Below are positions 9,059 through 17,197 of a stretch of DNA of 64,000 bases, piece after piece. Where the stretch lies: the NCBI RefSeq assembly GCF_000429965.1, contig NZ_AUCW01000003.1, positions 298,459 to 362,458 of the forward strand, read 5' to 3'. The notes beneath the pieces were generated by a model that was not told the DNA's origin, ran no database searches, and worked only from the letters and a program-made list of their open reading frames with translations. Both the position numbers and the translations under genes were made by a program. The DNA is from Desulfogranum mediterraneum DSM 13871. GTDB lineage: Bacteria > Desulfobacterota > Desulfobulbia > Desulfobulbales > Desulfobulbaceae. The number at the start of each line of letters is the position of its first letter. Positions within the stretch are counted from its first letter, which is position 1.

Positions 9059-9133
9059 AGAAGACGCCATCGCTTACCAGCGCTGTCCCCTCTTTCCACC
9101 CCAACCATCCCTTCCCATCGACAGGAACCCATC

Positions 9134-10273
9134 ATGACCACACCGCAGCCAAGAAGTTTCATTCCCTGCTGGCTCTGGCTGAGCTGCCTCCTGCTCGCAG
9201 CTCCGGCCCTCGCCGCCCCAACCACCTTTAACCTGCTCTATAGCAATGATCTCCGCGGCGAGATAGCCCCCTGCGGTTGAGGCTCGGGGAAACTGGGCGG
9301 TCTGCCCAGAAAAATGGACCTCATCAACCAGCTGAGCCGTACCTCCCCCAGCCTGGTGGTGGACGGCGGCAACCTGCTCTTCTCCTCATCTCTGCCAAAG
9401 CCTGTCCCTGCCGGGCGAGGAAACAATGCAGCGATCATCGCCCAGGCCTACCTGGCACCATCCCAGGCCCTGGTTGCCGTGGGCCCCTATGACCTGGCAG
9501 GAGGCACAGAGCTGCTGCTTCAGTTGGCCCGACAGTTCCCCCTCAGGCTGCTCTCCGCCAATCTGGTGGACCAGACTACGGCTGAACCCCTGTTTTCGCC
9601 CTACCAGCAACACCATCTTGGAGAACTCAGGATAACCGTGATCGGCCTTACCGGCCCTGCGCTAAACGGCGCCCCGGCCGGCAGCAGGATTCTCTCCTGG
9701 GAGGAGGTGCTCACCCCGCTCATCACCAAGACTGACCTGGAGAGTGATCTGACAGTGCTGCTCTCCAGCTACCCTCCAAAGGAGAACCTGAAGATTGCCC
9801 GGCGCTTTCCCACCATCCAGATCCTGGTGCAGTCGGGTCATGCGCCGGCCAACCGGCCTCCGCGCCTGGTGGAGAACACCCTGATCTGCCAGACCGGCAG
9901 CAGAGGCCAATACCAGGGCGTTCTTGAGGTGGAGTGGAAGGGCTCCGGCCGCTGGCATCACGACACCAGAAGAGAGCAGGCCCGGCTCGCCGGCCGGCTC
10001 AAGATCATCAATCAACGGATCGCCGCCCTGGAAGGCGGAGAGGCCGACAGCCTGGACAGGCAACTGGCCGACACCCTCCTTGCCAGGGAAGAACTGAGCA
10101 GACAACTCGACCAACTCCGCGCCCAGCAGGCAGAGACGCCGCTCAAGGGGATGAGATACCGCAATCGATTCATCGCCCTCTCTGCACGCCTTGGCGACGA
10201 CCCGGACACGGCAGCCCTGATCACCACCCTGCAAAAAAAACGTAAGGAAGCTGAACAAGCAGCCGAAGATTGA
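9134..10273 (+). CDS. Exported metallophosphatase-like selenoprotein (UGA read as Sec at residue 49)
   Basis: The gene reads 379 residues if the in-frame TGA at 9278-9280 is decoded as selenocysteine. ATG 9134 has AGGA 7 nt upstream. Residues 1-27 are a signal peptide (hydrophobic LWLSCLLLAAPALA, AxA cleavage), so the product is exported. After it comes LLYSNDLRGEIAPCG-Sec-GSGKLGGLPRK, which resembles the NDxHG start of UshA-type 5'-nucleotidase/metallophosphatase domains. The expected metal ligands are altered: NDLRG for NDxHG, VVDGGNLLF for DAGD, and AVGPYDLAGG where GNHE is expected. Residues 275-350 are a predicted coiled coil. A SECIS-like hairpin lies just after the UGA. The alternative, a nonsense mutation, is disfavoured by the intact frame on both sides. 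Confidence 0.85.
9278..9309 (+). promoter_or_regulatory. UGA codon with bacterial SECIS-like hairpin
   Basis: After TGA (9278-9280) come 18 nt, then loop GGTCT (9299-9303) closed by a perfect 6-bp stem CTGGGC/GCCCAG (9293-9298 with 9304-9309). The GGUCU loop core and its 18-nt distance from the UGA match, as I remember it, the E. coli fdhF SECIS recognised by SelB. The upper stem has no mismatch. A lower stem is not obvious. Confidence 0.85.
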
Positions 10274-10336
10274 GCCGGGGAAGGGCTCTGCCGCCGGCCG
10301 GCAGGATCAGAAAAGAAGCTCCGGCTCATTGCCTGG

Positions 10337-10373
10337 AAAAAAAAAGGGCATATCTCCCGGAGGAGATATGCCC
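10337..10373 (-). terminator. Rho-independent terminator of ppaC
   Basis: A perfect 12-bp stem GGGCATATCTCC/GGAGATATGCCC with a 4-nt loop at 10346-10373 is followed, on the minus strand, by nine T residues (10337-10345 are A on the plus strand). It lies 29 nt past the ppaC stop. Confidence 0.95.
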
Positions 10374-10402
10374 TGCTACGAGGCTCGCTTACAACTGAGG
10401 AA

Positions 10403-11317
10403 CTAGAATACCTGCTGCAGGTTGGGCACGGTCTGCTTCTTCCGGCTCATCATGCCGTCGATCCAGGCGGTGTTGCCTTCCAGCTTGACATCAAAGGCTT
10501 TTTCCACCAGTTCCGGCTCATCGGAGAGGACCACCAGGTCGGTTCCCTCTTTCACCACATCGGTGAGCATCAGCAGGATGGAGTGACGACCATCGGCCTT
10601 CATCTCTTCCATGGCCTTCATCAGATCACCACGCATATCGGCGACCTGGTCAAGGGTGGCCAGCTCAAGCTGGCCAACGCCGACCTTCTTGCCGTTCATG
10701 TCAAAATCTTTGTAGTCGCGGTTGACCAGATCCATGGCAGGAACACCGGCCACAGCACTCTTGGCCTTCAGCATCGCCATGAACAGTTCATCGGTGTCGG
10801 TAACCCCGGCGATCTCGGCCAGCTCAGCAACGGCCTTCTTGTCGGCATCGGTGCAGGTGGGGGACTTGAAGTTCACGGTATCGCTGAGGATGGCGGCCAG
10901 CATCAGTCCGGCAACCTTGGCATCGATGGCAACGCCGTCCAGGTCAAAGAGGACCTTGAGCACGGTACCGGTACAACCAACAGGCATGTTGCAGAAGAAG
11001 ATGGGGCTGTTGGTGGTGACATCACCGATCTTATGGTGGTCAACAACCGCTACCAGCTCGCCCTCGCTCAGGTTGTCAGGGGCCTGGGTCAGGTCGCTGT
11101 GATCCACCAGGGCCACCTGCTTGCCGGCGGCATCGGTCATGATCTCAGGCATGGCCACCCCAAAACGCTCCAGCACGGTAACGGTCTCAGGGTTGGCCTG
11201 TCCCTGCATCACAGGAACGTAATCTTCACCCTTGGCCTTCATCAGCTCTGCGTAGGCGATGGCAGCGGTAACAGAATCAGTATCCGGGCTCTTGTGACCA
11301 AAAACATAAACAGACAT
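10403..11317 (-). CDS. ppaC: Manganese-dependent inorganic pyrophosphatase (family II)
   Basis: The enzyme hydrolyses pyrophosphate in the cytoplasm. The 304 residues match the simple family II form without CBS domains. The DHH metal motifs are FGHKSPDTDS near residue 7, ALVDHSD near 69, and AVVDHHKIGD near 90. The DHHA2 domain follows, ending with the substrate-binding SRKKQ near residue 294. The strong ribosome site GGAGG upstream of ATG 11317, a good promoter and a perfect terminator mark it as a highly expressed single-gene unit. Confidence 0.97.
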   Translation of the reverse strand: MSVYVFGHKSPDTDSVTAAIAYAELMKAKGEDYVPVMQGQANPETVTVLERFGVAMPEIMTDAAGKQVALVDHSDLTQAPDNLSEGELVAVVDHHKIGDVTTNSPIFFCNMPVGCTGTVLKVLFDLDGVAIDAKVAGLMLAAILSDTVNFKSPTCTDADKKAVAELAEIAGVTDTDELFMAMLKAKSAVAGVPAMDLVNRDYKDFDMNGKKVGVGQLELATLDQVADMRGDLMKAMEEMKADGRHSILLMLTDVVKEGTDLVVLSDEPELVEKAFDVKLEGNTAWIDGMMSRKKQTVPNLQQVF

Positions 11318-11416
11318 AACGTTATTTCCTCCAGAAACTTAATGAGATAATACGGTAGTAGACCTTGTTTCCCGCTCGATCCTCCACAGAACCGAGAAAC
11401 AATAAAATTGAACGAT

Positions 11417-11443
11417 ATTATAACGTTCATTTATAAGCGTCAA
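11417..11443 (-). promoter_or_regulatory. Sigma-70-type promoter of ppaC
   Basis: On the minus strand TTGACG (11438-11443) is followed by AT-rich DNA with TATAAT (11417-11422) at 15 bp; the overlapping TAATAT gives the standard 17-bp spacing. It lies about 100 bp upstream of the ppaC start codon in a 260-bp gap that otherwise holds nothing recognisable. Confidence 0.65.
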
Positions 11444-11577
11444 GAGGAAAAACAAAAACAACTGTTAATATGGCTAGTTGTCCGTTATCGTGAACAAAAA
11501 TTCATACCCGCCCAGATCGCCGCTGCTTTTCCTACCCCGATGGACTGCAATCTGCTAAACTGACAACAAGAAAAAGT

Positions 11578-12594
11578 GTGAACCAATCGCCGATCAGCCC
11601 GATCTCATCCAGCCCATCAACCCCGCTACGGCCTATGCTCGACCCAGAAGAAGCGCAACCTCCCCAGAGGCGATCATCGCCATCCAGGCTACGCCTTCCC
11701 CTCCTGCTGCTGAGCCTGCTCATGGCGAGCCTGGCCATTGCGGCCCTCTTCCTCCAGCCATGGCAGCGGCCGCAGGAACCCTCCGAGGCCCCTCCCCTCT
11801 CCCAACAGCCTCCAGCCAGCCTGGGGTTAGCTGCACCCGAGCCGGCAGAGCAGGCAACGGAGGCCGAGAGGCGAGAGGCGACGGAGAAGAGTCCTCTGCC
11901 TCCAGGGGCTGCTCCAGCGGCCCAGCCCACCCCTGGGCAGGGGACCGGCGAAATCCTTGGCCAGGAACCATCACCCGGATGCCCTGAGCTGGGTCTGGCC
12001 CTCACTCAATTCTTCACATCCCTGGACAGTAAACCCTATATCCAGGCCATGGCTTTGCAGGATTCCTGCCAGCAACATTTCATTACCCTGGCCGACAAAC
12101 TCCTCACCAACCCGCCGGTGGTCTCCAGGGAGACCGATGACCTCTTTACCCTGCTCACCAACATGGCCCACTTTTTCCGGATCATAGGTAAGGATAACAT
12201 CCTCCTGATCAAGAGCATTCTCCACCGGGAACGGGACCTGATCGAAGACATCGGCCTGGAGCTCTACGCCTGGCTGCTCAAAGAACGGTGCCGGGATCCA
12301 CAGTTTCCGTTACAGGCCTCCCTGGAACAGCTCTATGAGTATGCGGGATTTTTTCTCAACACCATGGGCGGACGCTCCTACCTGTTCCGGCGGGATTCCA
12401 GATCACGCCTCCTGGTCAGCTACTACGCCATCCTGATCGTTGACCGGGCCAACCAGGCAGGCCTGAATCGGCACGGCATCAACCTGGTCGAACCACTGCC
12501 CCTGCTGGTCAACGAAATAGAGGCGACCAATCAACTGATCTATAAAGAACAGTATCTTGATCGCCTCTACCTCTTACTGGAAAGCTACCAGTAA
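11578..12594 (+). CDS. Unknown single-pass membrane protein
   Basis: 338 residues from GTG 11578, or 319 from ATG 11635. One transmembrane helix lies near residues 38-60 (LRLPLLLLSLLMASLAIAAL). It is followed by a Pro/Ala/Glu-rich low-complexity linker to about residue 130 and a globular, mostly helical domain of about 200 residues with two cysteines near its start (PGCPELG and DSCQQH). The helix and linker suggest an inner-membrane anchor with the C-terminal domain in the periplasm. I do not recognise the family. It faces the BI-1 gene convergently with 56 nt between them and has no operon partner. Confidence 0.7.
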   Translation: MNQSPISPISSSPSTPLRPMLDPEEAQPPQRRSSPSRLRLPLLLLSLLMASLAIAALFLQPWQRPQEPSEAPPLSQQPPASLGLAAPEPAEQATEAERREATEKSPLPPGAAPAAQPTPGQGTGEILGQEPSPGCPELGLALTQFFTSLDSKPYIQAMALQDSCQQHFITLADKLLTNPPVVSRETDDLFTLLTNMAHFFRIIGKDNILLIKSILHRERDLIEDIGLELYAWLLKERCRDPQFPLQASLEQLYEYAGFFLNTMGGRSYLFRRDSRSRLLVSYYAILIVDRANQAGLNRHGINLVEPLPLLVNEIEATNQLIYKEQYLDRLYLLLESYQ

Positions 12595-12650
12595 CGGCCG
12601 TACAACAAAAGAAGTGCAGGCACAGCCCCTCTGCATGCCTCCTTGGGAGA

Positions 12651-13358
12651 TTAATCCCGCGCGCCGCCAAAGAAGCGCAGCAGCATCAGAAAGAGATTGA
12701 TAAAGTCCAGATAGAGGGCCAGGGCGCCGATGATGGCTCCCCGTTGAATGGCCGCCTCCCCCTGCTCCATAATTCCCTGCTCTCCCATGGTCTTGATCTT
12801 CTGCACATCATAGGCGGTCAGGCCGACAAAGACCAGCACCCCGATCACCGAGATGGCCCAGTAGAGGCTGGAGCTGTGGAGAAAGATATTGACCACCGAG
12901 GCCAGGATAATCCCGATCAGGCCCATAAAGAGAAAGGAGCCCATCCCGGAGAGATCCCGCTTGGTCACCATCCCATAGGCGGCCATGGCTCCGAACATCC
13001 CGGCGGTGATCAGAAAGGTGCCGCCGATGGAGGCCCGGGTATAGGCCAGGAAGATGGTGGACAGGGTCAAGCCGTTGAGGGCGGAATAGCCGAGAAAGAG
13101 GGCGGTGGCCGTCCCTGGCTGGATCTTATCCACCCGGGCCGAGAGGAAGAAAACCAAACCCAGCTCTGCCAGGATCAGGATGATGAACAGCGGACTGCTG
13201 GCAATGGTCAGGGCCAGGCCGGAGGCCGCCGTAAAGTAGGCCAGACCGCCGGTCAGGGCCAGGCCGATGGCCATCCAGTTAAAGACCTTGGCCAGGAAAA
13301 CCGTCGAGGCCTCCTGCTGGGCCTGGGCAAGGGTCATGGAATGGGATCTTGTCTGCAT
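12651..13358 (-). CDS. Bax inhibitor-1 / YccA family membrane protein
   Basis: 235 residues with seven hydrophobic segments and the family hallmarks: VFNWMAIGLALTGGLAY near the N-terminus, GYSALNGLTLSTIF in the middle, GLTAYDVQKIK near residue 180 and the final ALYLDFINLFLMLLRFFG. Members are inner-membrane proteins related to YccA and YbhL. Some act as calcium leak channels or interact with FtsH, but the role here is not determined. ATG 13358 has AAGGAG 8 nt upstream. It is a single-gene unit that converges with the preceding unknown gene. Confidence 0.92.
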   Translation of the reverse strand: MQTRSHSMTLAQAQQEASTVFLAKVFNWMAIGLALTGGLAYFTAASGLALTIASSPLFIILILAELGLVFFLSARVDKIQPGTATALFLGYSALNGLTLSTIFLAYTRASIGGTFLITAGMFGAMAAYGMVTKRDLSGMGSFLFMGLIGIILASVVNIFLHSSSLYWAISVIGVLVFVGLTAYDVQKIKTMGEQGIMEQGEAAIQRGAIIGALALYLDFINLFLMLLRFFGGARD

Positions 13359-13615
13359 GGTGATACGCTCCTTAAAAGAGTTTTATTCAACAGGCCCTCA
13401 CCCTCAACTCTTCCCACCAGCGTGGGCCGTTCCAGGGCGAGGTATTCATTGAGCTAACCTTGGTTCGCCTGCATCACGGGATTTCCCGATCAAGCTCTGC
13501 CGCGCCTAGACTCTGCACATCTTCAAAACTGTACCACAGCCGGATATTTCCAGGATAGTTTTTTCAGCGCAGCTCGAGATTGAGAGCAGGACCGGATCCA
13601 AGGATACCATCTTGG

Positions 13616-13746
13616 GGCTACTTTGAAAAATGAGATTTTTCGATCAAGGCATGGTGAACGTTTTAGCGCAGGCATCCTCCTGCTATTCAAAAAAACTGTG
13701 AGCACAACCCAGAAACCAAAGGAATCGGCCCTGTTTTCAGGTGGCC
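13616..13746 (-). repeat. MITE-like repeat, decayed copy E
   Basis: About 131 bp beginning GGCTACTTTGAAAAA, with TTTTTCGATCAAGG and GCAGGCAT in the expected places, and ending TTTTCAGGTGGCC. The flanking 4-mers are TTGG and TTTG. The order and orientation match copy B, but the middle is diverged. Just before it, 13541-13590 resembles the second half of another copy. The remainder of the gap 13359-13879 shows no gene. Confidence 0.65.
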
Positions 13747-13879
13747 TTTGATGCCAACCGTAGAGTAGTAGGGTAATCATTATCCCTGCCCAGGGCAACG
13801 GCAGAAGCAGCGACTTCTAGTCCTGCTCTCCCTTCTGATCTGGACCTTGGCTTCGTCTCCGGGAGCAGGGAGCTGATCG

Positions 13880-15334
13880 TTAATAGGCGCCCTTGCCGCT
13901 GAACATACAGCGCACGGTCTTGGCAATGATGATCAGATCGGTGCGCAGGGAGTAGTTGAGCACATACCAGTCGTCCAGCTCCACCCGCTCCTGGTAGTTG
14001 ACCATATCACTGCGCATCATCACCTGCCAGGGGCCGGTTATCCCGGGCTTCATCGAGCAGTAGCGCCCGGCACTCTGCTCACCGTTGCCCTTATAGTAGG
14101 CCTCCAGCTCCTTGCCCACAATGGGCCGGGCCCCGACCACACTCATCTCTCCCCTGAACACATTAACAAACTGGGGCAGCTCATCCAGGCTGGTGCGCCG
14201 CAGAAAACGACCGATCCTGGTAATCCGGGGATCATCCCTGAGCTTGAAGTGGAGTTCCCATTCAGCCCTGGCCGCAGGATCGCCTGCCAAGAGCTGCTCC
14301 AGCTGCCGCTCGGCATCGACCACCATGGTGCGAAACTTCAGACAGGAGAATTCCCGCCCCGTGGCCATGATCCGGCGGTGCCGGTAAAACACCGGACCAG
14401 GGCTGTCCAGCCTGATCACCAGTGCCAGGAGCAGAAAGAGCGGACTCCCCAGGAGCAGCACCAGGGAGGAGAAGATCAGGTCAAAGGTCCGCTTCCACTG
14501 CCGGTCCGGATTAAAATTCAGGACCAGCATCTCGCCCAGAGACTGGATCTCGGCATGATGGAGGCCAAAGATGTAGAGATCCGGCACCAGCAGGATCTGG
14601 GCCCCCAGATCCCGACACTGCTGGAGGAGTCCGAAGATCTTGCGCTCCGCCCGCATGGGCAGGGCGATATAGACATAGTCCACATCATGCAGCCGTAAAA
14701 AGGACTCCACCTCATCGATCCTGCCCAAAAGCGGCTTGTTCAACTGGGCCAGCTGTTCCTCCTGCTCCAGCTTGTCATCAAAAAAGCCGATGATCTCGAT
14801 CCCTGCCCAGGGAATCTCCTCCAGCTGTCTGGCCATCCGGATGCCCAGATCCCCTGCCCCGACGATCACACCATGGCGGATATTCTTGCCCTGACTGCGG
14901 TAAAAACGAAGCAGCTTCCGCACCAGCAGGTGACTGCAGAAAATCAGAAAGGGGGTGGTCACGCTGAGGAGGATGAAGACCGTCCTGGAGTAGGCGATGG
15001 AGATCTTAAAGATAAAGAAGTAAAAGAGGAGAAAACCGATCACCGCCCCCCAGGCCTGGAGGATCACCAGAAATTCCCGGTAAAATTTCCAGCCCCGCCA
15101 GGAACGGTACATCTGAAAGGAGTGAAAACTGAGGAAGGAGGCCGCAAAGAGAAGAAGCTCCAGCCGGGTATAGTAGAAGGTCCAGGGTACCTCATAGATC
15201 CAGACAAAGAACCAGAGGAAGAAGCAGACCAGCAGACAGTCAAAGATGTGCAAGAAACGATAGATGACCGAACTGCGTTCCCGCAGATTCAAGGAGAGTA
15301 AGGGGGCCATGAAAGAATACCTGTTTATTTCCAC
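13880..15334 (-). CDS. Polyprenyl glycosylphosphotransferase (WbaP/WcaJ type)
   Basis: This enzyme transfers a sugar phosphate from a UDP-sugar to undecaprenyl phosphate, the first step of polysaccharide repeat assembly. The 484 residues contain N-terminal membrane helices (about 25-130), a Rossmann-like middle domain (GVIVGAGDLGIRMARQLEE near 165), a further helix near 290, and the catalytic domain with KRTFDLIFSS, CLKFRTMV, SLDELPQFVNVF and KPGITGPWQV. It is the most downstream gene of the left-pointing cluster. GTG 15334 overlaps the preceding stop; ATG 15310 is an alternative. The sugar cannot be told from sequence; galactose and glucose are usual. Confidence 0.93.
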   Translation of the reverse strand: MEINRYSFMAPLLSLNLRERSSVIYRFLHIFDCLLVCFFLWFFVWIYEVPWTFYYTRLELLLFAASFLSFHSFQMYRSWRGWKFYREFLVILQAWGAVIGFLLFYFFIFKISIAYSRTVFILLSVTTPFLIFCSHLLVRKLLRFYRSQGKNIRHGVIVGAGDLGIRMARQLEEIPWAGIEIIGFFDDKLEQEEQLAQLNKPLLGRIDEVESFLRLHDVDYVYIALPMRAERKIFGLLQQCRDLGAQILLVPDLYIFGLHHAEIQSLGEMLVLNFNPDRQWKRTFDLIFSSLVLLLGSPLFLLLALVIRLDSPGPVFYRHRRIMATGREFSCLKFRTMVVDAERQLEQLLAGDPAARAEWELHFKLRDDPRITRIGRFLRRTSLDELPQFVNVFRGEMSVVGARPIVGKELEAYYKGNGEQSAGRYCSMKPGITGPWQVMMRSDMVNYQERVELDDWYVLNYSLRTDLIIIAKTVRCMFSGKGAY

Positions 15335-16296
15335 CAGCGATGGTGCATACTGAAAAAACGGGCCAGGCTGCGTGGCAGCAGGGCCTGTCTCCTGCCCAGG
15401 AAGTAGGCAATATATTTCAAGCCATTGCGCAGCAGGCTGAAAGGGATGAGACCATATCTCCCCTGGTTGAGGAGAAATACCATCTCGGAACGGACAAAGC
15501 GTTTGCCCGCCCCTGTGGGTTGACCGAAATGGGCCAGCAGCTCCGGCTGAAGACTGTGGAGGGCGCCGATGTCAAAGTAGCGCTTGAACTCCTGGACCAG
15601 GGTGTAGTTATGGGAGTGATAGACCCGGGCATCTCCCACATAGCCGACCAGATAGCCCCGTTGGAGCAGGGCAGCCACGGTACAGGTGTCCTCGCCAAAG
15701 AGGATGTTGTCGGGAAAATAGTCGACCTCGGCCAGCCTGCTCTTGCGGTAGGCGGCAAAGGAGTTGGAGATAAAGATGGTCTTAAAGCCGTGAACGGCCC
15801 GGTCCTCCCAGGACCTGACCCAGCTCTCTTCAGGGTAGTTGAACAGCCTGAGGTGCTCGCTGAAGGGGCTGGCATCAACATTGGCCAGCTGGCGGCCATA
15901 GCTGGCCCCAAGGGAGGGCTCCGCGAGCAGGGGGCCGAGCAAACGCTCCAGGGCCTCCTCATCGGCGGGAATGGCATCCTGGGTCAGAAACACCAGGATT
16001 GAGCCGCTGGCCCGGCTCGCTGCCATGGTCCGGGTGCCGCCATGGTCAAAGTCGGCTGCCTCGATCTCCACCAGGGTCGTGGGGTAGCGTTGGAGAATCT
16101 CCCTGGTTCGGTCTGTGGAGCCTGAATCCACCACCAGGATCTCAGCCAGGGGGATCGTCTGGAGCATCAACATCTTTAAGAGCGACTCCAGCCATGCTTC
16201 GGCAAAGTAGGTGGGGATGATCACCGACACCGACTCGCCCGGGGGCAGTGGTGTTGCCGCCTGGGTGGCTGGGTTCGGTTCAACCATCCGGCTCAC
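15325..16296 (-). CDS. Family 2 glycosyltransferase, rhamnosyltransferase-like
   Basis: 323 residues. The GT2 nucleotide-binding start is VSVIIPTYFAEAWLESLL, followed by VVDSGSTDRTREIL. The metal site is LTQDAIP rather than a plain DxD, as in rhamnosyltransferases, and FGEDTCTVAALLQRGY supplies the acceptor-side acidic motif. The C-terminus has amphipathic or hydrophobic stretches (LIPFSLLRNGLKYIAYFLG), suggesting membrane association. GTG 16296 overlaps the upstream stop as GTGA, so it is translationally coupled to the next GT2 gene. The donor is probably a dTDP-sugar, by family resemblance only. Confidence 0.9.
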   Translation of the reverse strand: MSRMVEPNPATQAATPLPPGESVSVIIPTYFAEAWLESLLKMLMLQTIPLAEILVVDSGSTDRTREILQRYPTTLVEIEAADFDHGGTRTMAASRASGSILVFLTQDAIPADEEALERLLGPLLAEPSLGASYGRQLANVDASPFSEHLRLFNYPEESWVRSWEDRAVHGFKTIFISNSFAAYRKSRLAEVDYFPDNILFGEDTCTVAALLQRGYLVGYVGDARVYHSHNYTLVQEFKRYFDIGALHSLQPELLAHFGQPTGAGKRFVRSEMVFLLNQGRYGLIPFSLLRNGLKYIAYFLGRRQALLPRSLARFFSMHHRWWK

Positions 16297-17150
16297 AGTC
16301 CTAGCCCCCGTACCCCCAGGTACTTGACCAGGGCCCAGAGGATATAGCAGGAGGGGTGCTTACGGTAGAGCAGGATCTCGTTTTTTGCGGCGATCCTCCG
16401 CAGCGCCAGGGACATCCGGCTGCGCCGTCGCTGCCAGCCGCGGCCATGATAGACCTGCAGTTCAGGTGCATAGCCGATCTTCCAGCCCTGTTTACGCAGG
16501 CGCAGGCTCAGCTCGATATCCTCCTTGTAGAGAAAAAAGTCAGGATCAAAGACCGCGCCCCCGTCCAGGGCGACCTGATCCAGCGCCGTACGCCGACAGA
16601 GCATGAAGGCCCCACAGGCGGCCGGAACCTCCTCGGCCCGGTCAAACTGTCCCCGATCCTCTCTCCCCTGGCCACGGTCATACCAGCGGCCATACCAGCT
16701 ACGGAAGATTCCGGTGGAGTCGAGCAGGCCGGTGGGCCGCCCCTGCTCGATATCATAGCCCAGCAGGCGAGCGGTGAGACAACCGACCTCCGGCTGGGCA
16801 GCCATCAATCCCACGGCCTGCTCCAGGGTGGTGGCGGCCATGAAGGCGTCGGGATTGAGGAACAGGATCAGCTCAGCCTCGACCGGACAGAGGGCGTAGC
16901 CCAGGTTGTTAGCCCGGCTGAACCCCAGGTTGGCCTGTTTCTCCAGGCGAAACCCATACGCTTCCTGGAGACGATCCAGGTACACGCTGGAGCTTGAGCC
17001 CGCATCCACCACCACCGTGGAGAGACTTTGGAGGCTCTGCTCAGCCACTGCCTGGAGGCAGGTTCCGAGCACAAGGCCGGAGTTATGGCTGACGATCACC
17101 GTGGCGACTGAGGTCATGGCGGATAAGAGGGCGCAGGTAGGACGATTCAA
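16293..17150 (-). CDS. Family 2 glycosyltransferase (WbbL-like)
   Basis: 285 residues. ATVIVSHNSGLVLGTCL and VVDAGSSSS open the GT2 fold, NLGFSRANNLGY and LFLNPDAF give the donor site, and FFLYKEDIELSLRLRKQGW gives the catalytic ED motif. Similar proteins add rhamnose or other deoxysugars to lipid-linked oligosaccharides. TTG 17150 is taken as the start because GGGGGAG lies 7 nt upstream. An ATG at 17117, directly before the GT2 fold, has no such site. That ribosome site sits inside the hairpin at 17156-17175. GTGA coupling to the following gene indicates one operon. Confidence 0.88.
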   Translation of the reverse strand: MNRPTCALLSAMTSVATVIVSHNSGLVLGTCLQAVAEQSLQSLSTVVVDAGSSSSVYLDRLQEAYGFRLEKQANLGFSRANNLGYALCPVEAELILFLNPDAFMAATTLEQAVGLMAAQPEVGCLTARLLGYDIEQGRPTGLLDSTGIFRSWYGRWYDRGQGREDRGQFDRAEEVPAACGAFMLCRRTALDQVALDGGAVFDPDFFLYKEDIELSLRLRKQGWKIGYAPELQVYHGRGWQRRRSRMSLALRRIAAKNEILLYRKHPSCYILWALVKYLGVRGLGL

Positions 17151-17155
17151 GGTAT

Positions 17156-17175
17156 CGCTCCCCCGCAGGGGAGCG
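17156..17175 (-). promoter_or_regulatory. Hairpin that includes the ribosome-binding site of the GT2 gene at 17150
   Basis: A perfect palindrome CGCTCCCC-CGCA-GGGGAGCG. On the minus strand its 3' arm contains the GGGGAG that would serve the TTG start at 17150. No U-run follows, so it is not a standard terminator. It could mask the ribosome site. Confidence 0.5.
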
Positions 17176-17197
17176 GCTGATGGAGCTCTCGCCCCGG

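Noticed and set aside
9278..9280. Nonsense mutation or pseudogene in the 9134-10273 frame
   Set aside because: The frame, signal peptide and downstream coding are intact, and a SECIS-like hairpin with the right loop and spacing follows the UGA.
10346..10373. Terminator for the plus-strand selenoprotein gene
   Set aside because: The T-run is present only on the minus-strand side, so the hairpin serves ppaC.
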